In this document: piece by piece, positions 57,308 to 64,000 of the stretch
How the letters are laid out: every line of letters begins with the position of its first letter
How positions within the stretch are numbered: the first letter of the stretch is position 1
NCBI RefSeq assembly: GCF_001567565.1
Contig: NZ_LSSW01000013.1
Coordinates: 186,001 to 250,000, forward strand
DNA: 64,000 nt
From: Ectopseudomonas composti
Lineage (GTDB): Bacteria; Pseudomonadota; Gammaproteobacteria; Pseudomonadales; Pseudomonadaceae
Direction of reading: 5' to 3'
Made by a program: the position numbers and the translations under genes
The notes under the pieces: model-generated
Databases searched by the model: none
What the model saw: the letters and a program-made list of their open reading frames with translations, nothing else
Told to the model about the DNA's origin: nothing

Positions 57308-58915
57308 ATGAACTCGATCTTCCTGCGCATCTATGGCGGCATGCTCGCCGCGCTGGTGCTGGTGGCGCTGCTGGGCGTCGGCACCCTGCATCTGGTCAAC
57401 GAGGTACGTGGCGACCAGTACCGCGAAGGCCTGGCGCGCGGCACCTTTCGCCTGATGGCGGACAACCTGCTGCCGATGAACGCAGTGGAGCGCAAGCGCG
57501 CCCTGGTGGTGTGGTCGCGCCTGCTCGGCATTCCGCTGGAGTTGCAAGCGCTGAGCGAGGTGGCGCTGGAGAGCAGCGAGCGTAACCGCCTGCAGCGCGG
57601 TCATGTGCTGGTGCAGCAGACCGGCCCGCACTCGGCCAAGGTCTACGGCCTGCTCGACGGCAAGCAGCCGCTGCTGCTGACCGGCGAGATCCAGCAGATC
57701 AGCGAGCAGCTGGCGCGGGCCACCAACTACCTGCTGATCGACGAGCTGATGCGTTATCCGGTGGCCGAGCAGCCGCAGCGCCTGGCCGAGCTGAAGGCGG
57801 CCAAGCAGTTCGGCTTCGACCTGCAGCTGGTGCGTCTGCAGGACGCCACCATCGACCTCGACCAGCGCCGGCGCATCGACGAGGGCGATACGGTGATGGC
57901 GCTGGGCAAGGGGGGCGATTCCATCTATGTGTTCTCCGGCATCGTCGATACGCCCTGGGTCCTGGAGATCGGCCCGCTGTACCAGATGAACCCCTATCCG
58001 CCGCAGCTGCTGGTGTTGATCGGTGCGTTGGGGCTGAGCCTGATCGGCCTGATCGTCTACCTGCTGGTGCGCTCGCTGGAACAGCGCCTGCGCGGGCTGG
58101 AGAGCGCCGCCACGCATATCGCCAGTGGCCGTCTGGATGCTCGCGTGCCGACCCGTGGCGCCGATTCGGTGGGGCGCCTGGCCAGTGCCTTCAACGCCAT
58201 GGCCGAGCACCTGCAGACATCCCTGAGCACGCAGCGCGAGCTGGTGCGCGCGGTGTCCCACGAGCTGCGCACGCCAGTGGCGCGGCTGCGCTTCGGCCTG
58301 GAGATGATCGCCGACGCGCCGAGTGAAGCGGCCCGGCGCAAGTACATGGATGGCATGGACAGCGATATCCAGGACCTCGACAAGCTGGTCGACGAGATGC
58401 TCACCTACGCGCGCCTGGAGCAGGGCTCGCCGGCGCTGAATTTCCAGCAGGTGGAGCTCAAGGCGCTGATCGATCAGGTGATCGACGAGTTGGCGCCGCT
58501 GAGCAACAAGGTACGCGTGGAAGCCGGTGCGGTGCTCAGCGTGCAGGCCGAGGGCGCCTGCTGGGTCGAGGCCGAGCCGCGCTATCTGCACCGGGCGCTG
58601 CAGAATCTGGTGAGCAATGCCATGCGCTATGCCGAAGGCAAGGTGATGATCAGCTGCCAGGTCGGCTACAGGCGTTGCCGCATCGATGTCGAAGACGACG
58701 GACCAGGCGTGCCGGAAGAAGCCTGGGAGCGCCTGTTCAGCCCCTTCCTGCGCCTCGACGACAGCCGCACACGGGCCTCGGGTGGGCACGGGCTCGGTCT
58801 GTCCATCGTGCGGCGCATCATCTACTGGCACGGCGGCCGGGCGCAGATCGGTCGCAGTGACAGCCTCGGCGGGGCGCGCTTCAGCCTGGTGTGGCCACGG
58901 CAGCAGGGGGAGTAA
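57308..58915 (+). CDS. Sensor histidine kinase (RstB-like)
   Basis: A 535-residue kinase. It opens with helix MNSIFLRIYGGMLAALVLVA, a periplasmic sensor of about 200 residues, and a second helix LLVLIGALGLSLIGLIVYLL (about 235-256). HAMP follows (HIASGRLDARVPTRGADSVG), then the H-box VSHELRTPVARLRFGLEMI (His near residue 318). N-, G1- and G2-box motifs are NLVSNAMRYAE, DVEDDGPGVPEEAW and GGHGLGLSIVRRII. It phosphorylates the regulator encoded just upstream. The stimulus is unknown. In P. aeruginosa the equivalent is PA1158, beside nrdA. Confidence 0.93.
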   Translation: MNSIFLRIYGGMLAALVLVALLGVGTLHLVNEVRGDQYREGLARGTFRLMADNLLPMNAVERKRALVVWSRLLGIPLELQALSEVALESSERNRLQRGHVLVQQTGPHSAKVYGLLDGKQPLLLTGEIQQISEQLARATNYLLIDELMRYPVAEQPQRLAELKAAKQFGFDLQLVRLQDATIDLDQRRRIDEGDTVMALGKGGDSIYVFSGIVDTPWVLEIGPLYQMNPYPPQLLVLIGALGLSLIGLIVYLLVRSLEQRLRGLESAATHIASGRLDARVPTRGADSVGRLASAFNAMAEHLQTSLSTQRELVRAVSHELRTPVARLRFGLEMIADAPSEAARRKYMDGMDSDIQDLDKLVDEMLTYARLEQGSPALNFQQVELKALIDQVIDELAPLSNKVRVEAGAVLSVQAEGACWVEAEPRYLHRALQNLVSNAMRYAEGKVMISCQVGYRRCRIDVEDDGPGVPEEAWERLFSPFLRLDDSRTRASGGHGLGLSIVRRIIYWHGGRAQIGRSDSLGGARFSLVWPRQQGE

Positions 58916-58961
58916 GGCGTCTGCGGCTTTGTGCACCGCTGCGGAGCTTGTCCACCCGGCA

Positions 58962-59000
58962 CCGTGGGAGGCGCTTTAACGGCGAAAGGCTCGCGGCGGG
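58962..59000. repeat. REP-like fragment (GGGAGGCGCTTTAACGGCGA type)
   Basis: CCGTGGGAGGCGCTTTAACG followed by GCGAAAGGCTCGCGG. The same pattern appears inverted at 62230-62275 (CGCTAAAGCGCCTCCCACG). Confidence 0.55.
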
Positions 59001-59093
59001 AGTGTCCAATGGAGTATGGCGGGGCGGCCAGACGTGCAGGGTGGGTCGCGTTTCACCTGCGCGGCCCGACCGATCCATCATGGTTGCCTGGGT

Positions 59094-59123
59094 GGTGGAT
59101 GAGAAAAGCGTCATCCACCCTAC
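59094..59123 (-). repeat. GTAGGG hairpin repeat, copy D (inverted)
   Basis: On the minus strand it reads GTAGGGTGGATGACGCTTTT and CTCATCCACC: a near-perfect GGTGGATGA/TCATCCACC hairpin. It is the best-preserved member of the family and lies between the kinase and pcpS stops, where it may end transcription. Confidence 0.65.
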
Positions 59124-59169
59124 GTAGCGCATGTGCGGACCGGGTTATTCACCTATGGCCGTCCCATGC

Positions 59170-59874
59170 TCACGCCGCCACGGCCACCAGGCTCAGCACC
59201 TTGCCGTCGAACAGGGCGAACTGGCCATCCAGCTCGGCACCTTCGCGCCACTCCGGGTGCAGGTCGATCAGCAGGCGCAAACGCGCGCTGTGGTGGTCGA
59301 TCTCCAGTAGCTCGGCATCATGGAAATAGAAGCGCGTCAGGGTCAGCGGGTAGAGCGCCTTGAACAGGCTCTCCTTGAGCGAAAAGGTCAGGCTGATGCG
59401 CGTGGCGCGAGTGTCGTCGTCCAGGCCCTGCAAGCGCTGCAGTTCGGCTGGAGTGAGGATTTCGCCCTGCAGGCGCTGGGCGCGCTCGGCCGGTAGCAGG
59501 CGCTCGACGTCCAGGCCAAGGGCACGCCATTGCTCGCGTTTGGCAACCAGGGCAGCGGCCCAGTTGTCGCCGTGGGTGATGGAGCCGACCACGCCGAGCG
59601 GCCACTGCGGCGCGCGGTCTGCGCCGACGGCCGGCACGCCGGGTTGGCCGGTCACGCGGCGCAGCGCTTCGCGGGCGCACAGGCGTCCGGCCAGGTACTC
59701 GGCCTGACGCTTGGCCACGCCGCGCACCGGTGCGATGGCGCAACGGGCGAAGTCGTCCTCGGCGAGCAGGCTGGGGTCGAAGCGGGTGCTGATCAGCTGC
59801 GCGCCGGCAAGCGCGTTGGGCAGCGGGTTGTGCGTGTCGAGAGGGCTGCAGCAGGCGGGGTGGTGAGCGTTCAT
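59170..59874 (-). CDS. pcpS: PcpS-type 4'-phosphopantetheinyl transferase
   Basis: A 234-residue single-subunit PPTase of the EntD/PcpS kind. Motifs are VVGSITHGDNWAAALVAKRE (about residues 95-114), LGLDVERLLPAERAQ (Asp that binds Mg2+), and SLTFSLKESLFKALYPLT (the K-E-S-x-F-K signature, about 155-172). PcpS is the only PPTase in P. aeruginosa and activates both primary and secondary carrier proteins. Here it should convert apo-ACP, and any siderophore synthetases, to holo forms. The ATG at 59874 starts MNAHHPACCSPLD. It stands alone. Confidence 0.92.
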   Translation of the reverse strand: MNAHHPACCSPLDTHNPLPNALAGAQLISTRFDPSLLAEDDFARCAIAPVRGVAKRQAEYLAGRLCAREALRRVTGQPGVPAVGADRAPQWPLGVVGSITHGDNWAAALVAKREQWRALGLDVERLLPAERAQRLQGEILTPAELQRLQGLDDDTRATRISLTFSLKESLFKALYPLTLTRFYFHDAELLEIDHHSARLRLLIDLHPEWREGAELDGQFALFDGKVLSLVAVAA

Positions 59875-59949
59875 GGGCGCGATTGTGCCGCGCGACGGAC
59901 CATGCAGTCATCCGCCGTTTACATTTCTTTGCAGGCAGTTAACAAAGCT

Positions 59950-60089
59950 AAACGGACGCCGTGCCTGGTCTTTGTCAGACTGTGTCGGCATTCCCCAAGG
60001 AATGCAGGTGAGGTTGTAGTCGGTGCGAGGGCACTGACGTTTTCTCCGAGTTCGAGAACGGTAGCCCGATTGGGCTGCCGTTTTTTTTT
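59950..60089 (+). ncRNA. Candidate small RNA with strong terminator
   Basis: A possible promoter (TTTACA at 59918-59923, TAACAA at 59940-59945, 16-base spacer) is followed by about 130 nt with no credible frame on the plus strand. It has a perfect hairpin GCATTCC-CCAA-GGAATGC (59988-60005) and ends in CGGTAGCCC-GATT-GGGCTGCCG plus nine T residues (60059-60089). A complete intrinsic terminator with no gene in front of it is the hallmark of an intergenic sRNA. I do not recognise it as RsmY, RsmZ, PrrF, CrcZ or 6S. The 5' end is approximate. Confidence 0.6.
60059..60089 (+). terminator. Strong rho-independent terminator
   Basis: CGGTAGCCC, GATT and GGGCTGCCG form a 9-bp stem (one T-T mismatch) followed by TTTTTTTTT. 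It ends the candidate sRNA and separates it from the transporter gene. Confidence 0.92.
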
Positions 60090-60285
60090 GCGCTGCGTTC
60101 AGCGACGCGCGCGTTGTAGGGCGCGCTTCAGCGGCGAGCTTTGTGCAGTTGTAGTCGCGGCTAAACACCCTCCCACGAAGGGGCGAACCGCCAAGGCGTT
60201 CGCATTTGCCCTGTGGCTTTCGTGGGGGGATTTGCAGTCAAATGCCTGTGCGGGCAAAAACCGACTCCCGCGAGGACCATGGACG

Positions 60286-62160
60286 ATGACCCAACAATCG
60301 CAATTCGCCCTGCTCGGCAAGAAGCGCTTCCTGCCGTTTTTCGTGACGCAATTGCTCGGCGCCTTCAACGACAACATCTTCAAGCAGTCGCTGATTCTCG
60401 CCATCTTGTTCAAGCTCAACACGGGCGTCGACCGCGACTTGCTGGTCAATCTCTGCGCCTTGCTGTTCATCCTGCCGTTCTTTCTGTTCTCCGCCCTCGG
60501 CGGGCAGTTTGGCGAGAAGTTCGCCAAGGATTCGCTGATCCGCAAGATCAAGCTCGCCGAGATCGGCATCATGTTCGCTGGCGCTACCGGGGTTTTGCTG
60601 GACAACCTGCCGCTGATGCTCGCCGTGCTGTTCGCCATGGGTACGCAGTCGGCGCTGTTCGGCCCGGTGAAGTATTCGATCCTGCCGCAGCACCTGAAGG
60701 AAGAAGAGCTGGTGGGCGGCAACGCGCTGGTGGAAATGGGCACTTTCCTGGCGATTCTGGCCGGCACCATCGGCGCCGGTGTGATGATGGCCAGCAGCGG
60801 TTATGCGTCCCTCGTCGCTGGCTCGGTGGTCGGTGTGGCGCTGCTCGGCTACCTGGCCAGTCAGGGCATTCCCAAGGCGGCAGCGGCGATGCCGGAGCTG
60901 CCGCTGGACTGGAACATCTTCCGTCAGTCCTGGGTGATCATGAAACTCGGCCTGGGCCAGCGCCCGGCGGTGTCGCGCTCGCTGGTGGGTAATTCCTGGT
61001 TCTGGTTTCTCGGCGCGATCTACCTGACGCAGATTCCGGCGTACGCCAAGGAATGGCTGTACGGCGACGAAAGCGTGGTGACGCTGATTCTTACCGTGTT
61101 CTCGCTGGGTATCGGCCTGGGTTCGATGCTCTGCGAGCGCATGAGCGGGCACAAGGTGGAGATCGGCCTGGTGCCGTTCGGCTCCATCGGCCTGACCCTG
61201 TTCGGCATTCTGCTCTGGTGGTTCTCCGGTGGCTTTCCCGAGGGCGCCACGCCGCATGACTGGCTGGCGCTGCTGGGCCATGGCCAGGCCTGGTGGATTC
61301 TTGGCTGCATTCTCGGTATCGGCCTGTTCGGCGGCTTCTATATCGTGCCGCTGTATGCGCTGATCCAGTCGCGCACCGCCGAGCATGAGCGGGCGCGGGT
61401 GATCGCGGCCAACAACATCCTCAATGCGCTGTTCATGGTGGTGTCGGCCATCGTCGCGATCCTGTTCCTCAGCGTCGCCGGGCTATCGATTCCGCAGCTG
61501 TTTCTGGTGGTGTCGCTGATGAACATCGCGGTCAACAGCTACATCTTCAAGATCGTCCCCGAGTTCAGCATGCGTTTTCTCATCTGGCTGCTGGGGCATT
61601 CGATGTACCGCGTCGAGCACAAGGGCCTGGATGCCATTCCCGAGGAAGGGCCGGCCGTGCTGGTGTGCAACCATGTGTCGTTCGTCGATGCGTTGCTGAT
61701 CGGCGGCGCCATTCGCCGGCCGGTGCGCTTCGTCATGTACTACAAGATCTACGATCTGCCGGTGCTCAACTTCGTCTTTCGTACCGCCGGCACCGTGCCG
61801 ATCGCGGGGCGCAGCGAAGACCTGCTGATCTACGACGCTGCCTTCAAGAAGATCGCCGAGTACCTGCGTAACGGCGAGCTGGTGTGCATCTTCCCCGAGG
61901 GCAAGTTGACCGTCGATGGCGAGATCGACGAGTTCAGGTCTGGGGTCGAGCGTATCCTCGAAGAGAACCCGGTACCGGTGATTCCCATGGCGTTGCAGGG
62001 TTTGTGGGGCAGCTTCTTCAGCCGCGATCCGCACAAGGGCCTGTTCAGGCGCTTGTGGTCGCGGGTGTGCCTGGTGGCGGGAGCGCCAGTCGCACCGGAG
62101 CAGGCCAAGCGCGAAGCGCTGCAGGCGCGGGTGGCGGCCTTGCGTGGGGATTGGCGATAG
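60286..62160 (+). CDS. MFS transporter fused to 1-acyl-glycerol-3-phosphate acyltransferase
   Basis: A 624-residue fusion. Residues 1-430 are an LplT-like MFS domain of twelve helices (FFVTQLLGAFNDNIFKQSLI at the start). Residues 440-624 are a PlsC domain with NHVSFVDALLIGG (HX4D, about 461), AGRSEDLLIY, FPEGKLTVDGEIDE (about 536) and VIPMALQGLWGSFF. LplT imports lysophospholipids and Aas re-acylates them in E. coli, so phospholipid repair or remodelling is likely. The acyl-ACP synthetase part of Aas is not present. The ATG at 60286 follows GAGGAC. A longer in-frame upstream extension has no coding character. Confidence 0.92.
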   Translation: MTQQSQFALLGKKRFLPFFVTQLLGAFNDNIFKQSLILAILFKLNTGVDRDLLVNLCALLFILPFFLFSALGGQFGEKFAKDSLIRKIKLAEIGIMFAGATGVLLDNLPLMLAVLFAMGTQSALFGPVKYSILPQHLKEEELVGGNALVEMGTFLAILAGTIGAGVMMASSGYASLVAGSVVGVALLGYLASQGIPKAAAAMPELPLDWNIFRQSWVIMKLGLGQRPAVSRSLVGNSWFWFLGAIYLTQIPAYAKEWLYGDESVVTLILTVFSLGIGLGSMLCERMSGHKVEIGLVPFGSIGLTLFGILLWWFSGGFPEGATPHDWLALLGHGQAWWILGCILGIGLFGGFYIVPLYALIQSRTAEHERARVIAANNILNALFMVVSAIVAILFLSVAGLSIPQLFLVVSLMNIAVNSYIFKIVPEFSMRFLIWLLGHSMYRVEHKGLDAIPEEGPAVLVCNHVSFVDALLIGGAIRRPVRFVMYYKIYDLPVLNFVFRTAGTVPIAGRSEDLLIYDAAFKKIAEYLRNGELVCIFPEGKLTVDGEIDEFRSGVERILEENPVPVIPMALQGLWGSFFSRDPHKGLFRRLWSRVCLVAGAPVAPEQAKREALQARVAALRGDWR

Positions 62161-62167
62161 CGAACGG

Positions 62168-62275
62168 TCGTGTGGGAGGGGCTTTCGGCTCGGGTATCCT
62201 GCTTCGCTCTACCTCCTGCTTCCTGCAGTCGCAGCCGCGATTCGCCGCTAAAGCGCCTCCCACGAGGGTGGAATC
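62168..62275. repeat. REP-like palindromic region
   Basis: GTGTGGGAGGGGCTTTCGGC on the left faces GCGCCTCCCACGAGGG on the right. The interior (62186-62233) contains the reverse complement of a segment at 22055-22102, including CTGCTTCGCTCTACCTCCTG. Confidence 0.65.
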
Positions 62276-62283
62276 CGGCTTTC

Positions 62284-62598
62284 TCAATGGCTCAGCTTGA
62301 GCCCGATCAGGCCGCAGACGATCAGCGCCACGCTGGCCAGGCGCAGTAGCGCCATCGACTCGCCGAACAGGATGATGCCGGCGATCACCGTGCCCACCGC
62401 GCCGACGCCGGTCCAGATAGCGTAGGCGGTGCCCAGTGGCAGTTCCTTCATGGCCAGGCCGAGCAGGCCAAGGCTGACCAGCATGGCGCAGACGGTCAGC
62501 GCCGTTGGCAGTGGTCGGCTGAAGCCGTCGGTGTATTTCAGGCCGATGGCCCAGCCGACCTCGAACAGGCCGGCGAGAAACAGAATGATCCAGGACAT
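62284..62598 (-). CDS. sugE: SMR-family guanidinium exporter (Gdx/SugE)
   Basis: A 104-residue four-helix SMR protein. It starts [20 protein letters not shown] with the essential Glu13, then KYTDGFSR and [20 protein letters not shown] (about residues 53-72), and ends [10 protein letters not shown]. The Lys-Tyr-Thr after helix 1 and the close match to E. coli SugE mark it as Gdx type, which exports guanidinium in exchange for protons, rather than EmrE. A guanidine-II riboswitch precedes it, which confirms the substrate prediction. GGAAG lies just before the ATG at 62598. Confidence 0.96.
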   Translation of the reverse strand: MSWIILFLAGLFEVGWAIGLKYTDGFSRPLPTALTVCAMLVSLGLLGLAMKELPLGTAYAIWTGVGAVGTVIAGIILFGESMALLRLASVALIVCGLIGLKLSH

Positions 62599-62618
62599 AT
62601 CCACTTCCAGCAGTTGAA

Positions 62619-62670
62619 GGGGCCGTCCCCGGATGAGCCACCCTGGAGTCAGGGTGTGGAGGTCGTCCTC
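62619..62670 (-). promoter_or_regulatory. Guanidine-II (mini-ykkC) riboswitch
   Basis: On the minus strand two hairpins with ACGR tetraloops occur in order: GAGG-ACGA-CCTC (62670-62659) and GGGG-ACGG-CCCC (62630-62619). Between them is a third perfect hairpin, CACCCTG-ACTC-CAGGGTG. The paired ACGR loops are the defining feature of mini-ykkC. The second hairpin lies 20 bases before the sugE start, near the ribosome binding site, consistent with translational control by guanidinium. Confidence 0.9.
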
Positions 62671-62739
62671 GCGCGCACCGTTATTGTGCATATTGGCGCG
62701 TCCAGGGCAAGGCGCCCTGGATTGGTGCGAGGTGTCGGG

Positions 62740-63687
62740 TCAGTCTGCGTTTTGCTTCGCGTTCTGCCCCATGCGGCGGTAAAGGGTCGCCAGCAGCGGG
62801 CCGGACAGGTTGTGCCAGACGCTGAACAGTGCGCTGGGGACCGCCGCCAGCGGGCTGAAGTGGGCACTGGCCAGCGCGGCGCCGAGGCCGGAGTTCTGCA
62901 TGCCGACTTCGATCGACAACGTCTTGCGTTGCGCCAGCGACATGCCGAACAGGCGCCCGGCCAGATAGCCCAGACCCAGGCCGATGCCGTTGTGCAGGAT
63001 CACCACGGCCATGATCAGCAGGCCGGATTCGGCGATCTTGCCCTGGCTGGCGGCGACCACGGCGGCGACGATGGCGACGATGCTGACCACGGAAATCAGC
63101 GGCAGCACCTCGACCGCGGTCTTCACGCGTTCACCCAGCAGGCGCTGGGCGATCAGGCCCAGGGCGATGGGCAGCAGTACCATCTTGAGGATGGAGACGA
63201 ACATGGCGCTGAACGACACCGGCAGCCATTCCGAAGCCAGCATCCAGATCAGTGCCGGGGTCACCAGCGGGGCGAGCAGGGTGCTGACGGCGGTGATCGA
63301 GACCGATAGTGCCAGGTCGCCACGGGCGAACCAGGTGATCACGTTCGACGCGGTGCCGCCCGGGCAGCAGCCCACCAGGATCACGCCCACGGCGATTTGC
63401 GGCGGCAGGGCGAGGGCCTGGCACAGCAGCCAGGCGGTGCAGGGCATGATGATGAACTGGGCCAGTACGCCGATCAGCACCGCTATCGGGCGACGCGCCA
63501 CTTCCTGGAAGTCCGCACCCTTGAGGGTCAGGCCCATGCCGAACATGATCAGCCCGAGCAGCGGGACGATCCAGGCGGTCAGCGGCAGGAACCAGCTGGG
63601 TTGGAAGAAGGCCATGACGGCGAACAGCAACACCCAGATGGCAAAGGTGTTGCCGATGAAACGGCTGAGGGCGATCAGTGCTTGCAT
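62740..63687 (-). CDS. BASS-family (bile acid:Na+ symporter-like) transporter
   Basis: A 315-residue protein with nine or ten helices in the NTCP/ASBT fold. Typical segments are [20 protein letters not shown] (about residues 38-57), [20 protein letters not shown], the crossing-helix motif [18 protein letters not shown] (about 103-120) and [20 protein letters not shown] (about 255-274). The Glu and Asn/Gln residues in these two motifs form the Na+ sites of the family. The substrate may be an organic acid such as pyruvate or pantoate; it cannot be assigned. The ATG at 63687 starts [10 protein letters not shown]. Confidence 0.92.
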   Translation of the reverse strand: MQALIALSRFIGNTFAIWVLLFAVMAFFQPSWFLPLTAWIVPLLGLIMFGMGLTLKGADFQEVARRPIAVLIGVLAQFIIMPCTAWLLCQALALPPQIAVGVILVGCCPGGTASNVITWFARGDLALSVSITAVSTLLAPLVTPALIWMLASEWLPVSFSAMFVSILKMVLLPIALGLIAQRLLGERVKTAVEVLPLISVVSIVAIVAAVVAASQGKIAESGLLIMAVVILHNGIGLGLGYLAGRLFGMSLAQRKTLSIEVGMQNSGLGAALASAHFSPLAAVPSALFSVWHNLSGPLLATLYRRMGQNAKQNAD

Positions 63688-63805
63688 GAAGTCTGTTCCG
63701 GCAGGTTCGCAAAACCGCCAAGCCTAGCAGAAGCGACCGCAGCCTGGCCCTCCATGTGGCGCTCTTGCGCAAGGTGCGCATTAGGCCCTGTGCCCCAGAT
63801 ACTCG

Positions 63806-63898
63806 CCACTGTAAGGCTCAGCCTGCGGCCTATTCGGTTGACGCTGTTCGGCTACGTCAGCGCCATGAAATCAGCCCGCAGGCTGAGCCTTACAGTGG
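63806..63898. repeat. Perfect 23-bp inverted repeat overlapping a stop codon
   Basis: The arms are at 63806-63828 and 63876-63898 (starting CCACTGTAAGGCTCAGCC on the left), with 47 bases between them. The right arm contains the TAA stop of the gene running off the end. Such a long perfect match could act as a terminator or mark a transposed fragment. Confidence 0.8.
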
Positions 63899-64000
63899 TT
63901 CTTCGTCCGCCGGGTAGCGGCTGGCGCTGAGGCTTTCCTTGATCTTGCGCAGGTGCGGCTGGAAATCCACGCCGCGGCGCAGGGTGACGCCGGTGGCGAG
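63890..64000 (-). CDS. C-terminal end of an unidentified gene (partial)
   Basis: The last 36 codons on the minus strand read in frame to a TAA at 63890-63892: [36 protein letters not shown]. The start is beyond base 64000. Composition and a clean frame support coding, but this tail is too short for me to name a family. Its stop lies in the arm of the inverted repeat at 63876-63898. Confidence 0.65.
   Translation of the reverse strand, partial: LATGVTLRRGVDFQPHLRKIKESLSASRYPADEEPL

Noticed and set aside
57206..58936. 576-codon frame antisense to the histidine kinase
   Set aside because: His/Gln/Ala-rich artefact of codon structure on the sense strand; it covers the entire kinase gene and has no fold signal.
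59908..60168. 86-codon minus-strand frame over the sRNA candidate
   Set aside because: No ribosome binding site and no protein-like segments; crossed by a strong plus-strand terminator.
59530..60285. Upstream extension of the transporter-acyltransferase frame to an 876-residue protein
   Set aside because: The extra part runs through the antisense of pcpS and the sRNA terminator; the family starts at the ATG at 60286, which has a ribosome binding site.
1..64000. CRISPR arrays, rRNA, complete insertion sequences, toxin-antitoxin pairs
   Set aside because: I looked for regularly spaced repeats, rRNA signatures, transposase motifs and small overlapping gene pairs of known toxin type, and saw none. 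The overlap at 44828-44844 is a DUF1289 unit, not a toxin-antitoxin pair.

Overview
The window looks like chromosome from a high-GC Pseudomonas, probably of the P. mendocina / P. oleovorans / P. alcaligenes type. The evidence is family-level: a PcpS-type phosphopantetheinyl transferase, an nrdA with two ATP-cones beside a divergent OmpR-family two-component pair (the same neighbours as P. aeruginosa PA1155-PA1158), many diguanylate cyclases, and codon use and intergenic repeats typical of the genus. No species call can be made from sequence reading alone. Most of the window is ordinary core and variable chromosome with short, often divergent, transcription units.

Layout. 1-6.5 kb: a truncated MHYT membrane sensor, a large FtsZ/tubulin-superfamily GTPase, a dead MFS gene, a quinone-oxidoreductase-like MDR enzyme, a periplasmic solute-binding protein and a PQQ-type sugar dehydrogenase. 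6.5-20 kb: CvfB-like RNA-binding protein, tRNA-Thr(CGT), three membrane diguanylate cyclases, Nudix, YebC-family, DUF1176, TauE, EamA, DUF1003, parvulin and small proteins. 20-30.5 kb: CAP protein, MdaB, monooxygenase, MerR with DUF2938, an APC-like transporter, RlhA, UPF0149/SEC-C, HDOD, ecotin, and LysR with DUF2798. 30.5-43.4 kb: cupin, a soluble FIST-MCP receptor facing a PAS-PAS-MCP receptor, methyltransferase, a fatty-acid hydroxylase behind a Fur-like box, azoreductase with a divergent GcvA-type LysR, FAD oxidase, EamA, and a YafY/WYL regulator divergent from a VOC protein.

43.4-51.1 kb is the accessory part. It holds poorly conserved secreted proteins, a small lipoprotein and an AT-rich cassette, each between degenerate direct repeats, an RDD protein, a broken class IV aminotransferase next to a repeat fragment, an isolated BRO-N protein, a 638-bp element with 26-bp terminal inverted repeats, and an AT-rich GGEEF cyclase with an unrecognised C-terminal domain placed directly behind the nrdB terminator. 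51.1-64 kb returns to core: nrdB, nrdA with two widely spaced NrdR boxes and a DnaA box, the two-component pair, pcpS, a likely small RNA, an MFS-acyltransferase fusion, a Gdx/SugE exporter with a guanidine-II (mini-ykkC) riboswitch, a BASS transporter, and the end of one unidentified gene.

The best-supported points beyond routine annotation are the guanidine-II riboswitch, the tubulin-like GTPase, several families of dispersed palindromic or TIR-bearing repeats, the split NrdR operator, and the candidate sRNA. No CRISPR array, rRNA, complete insertion sequence, integrase or recognisable multi-gene defence operon was seen.
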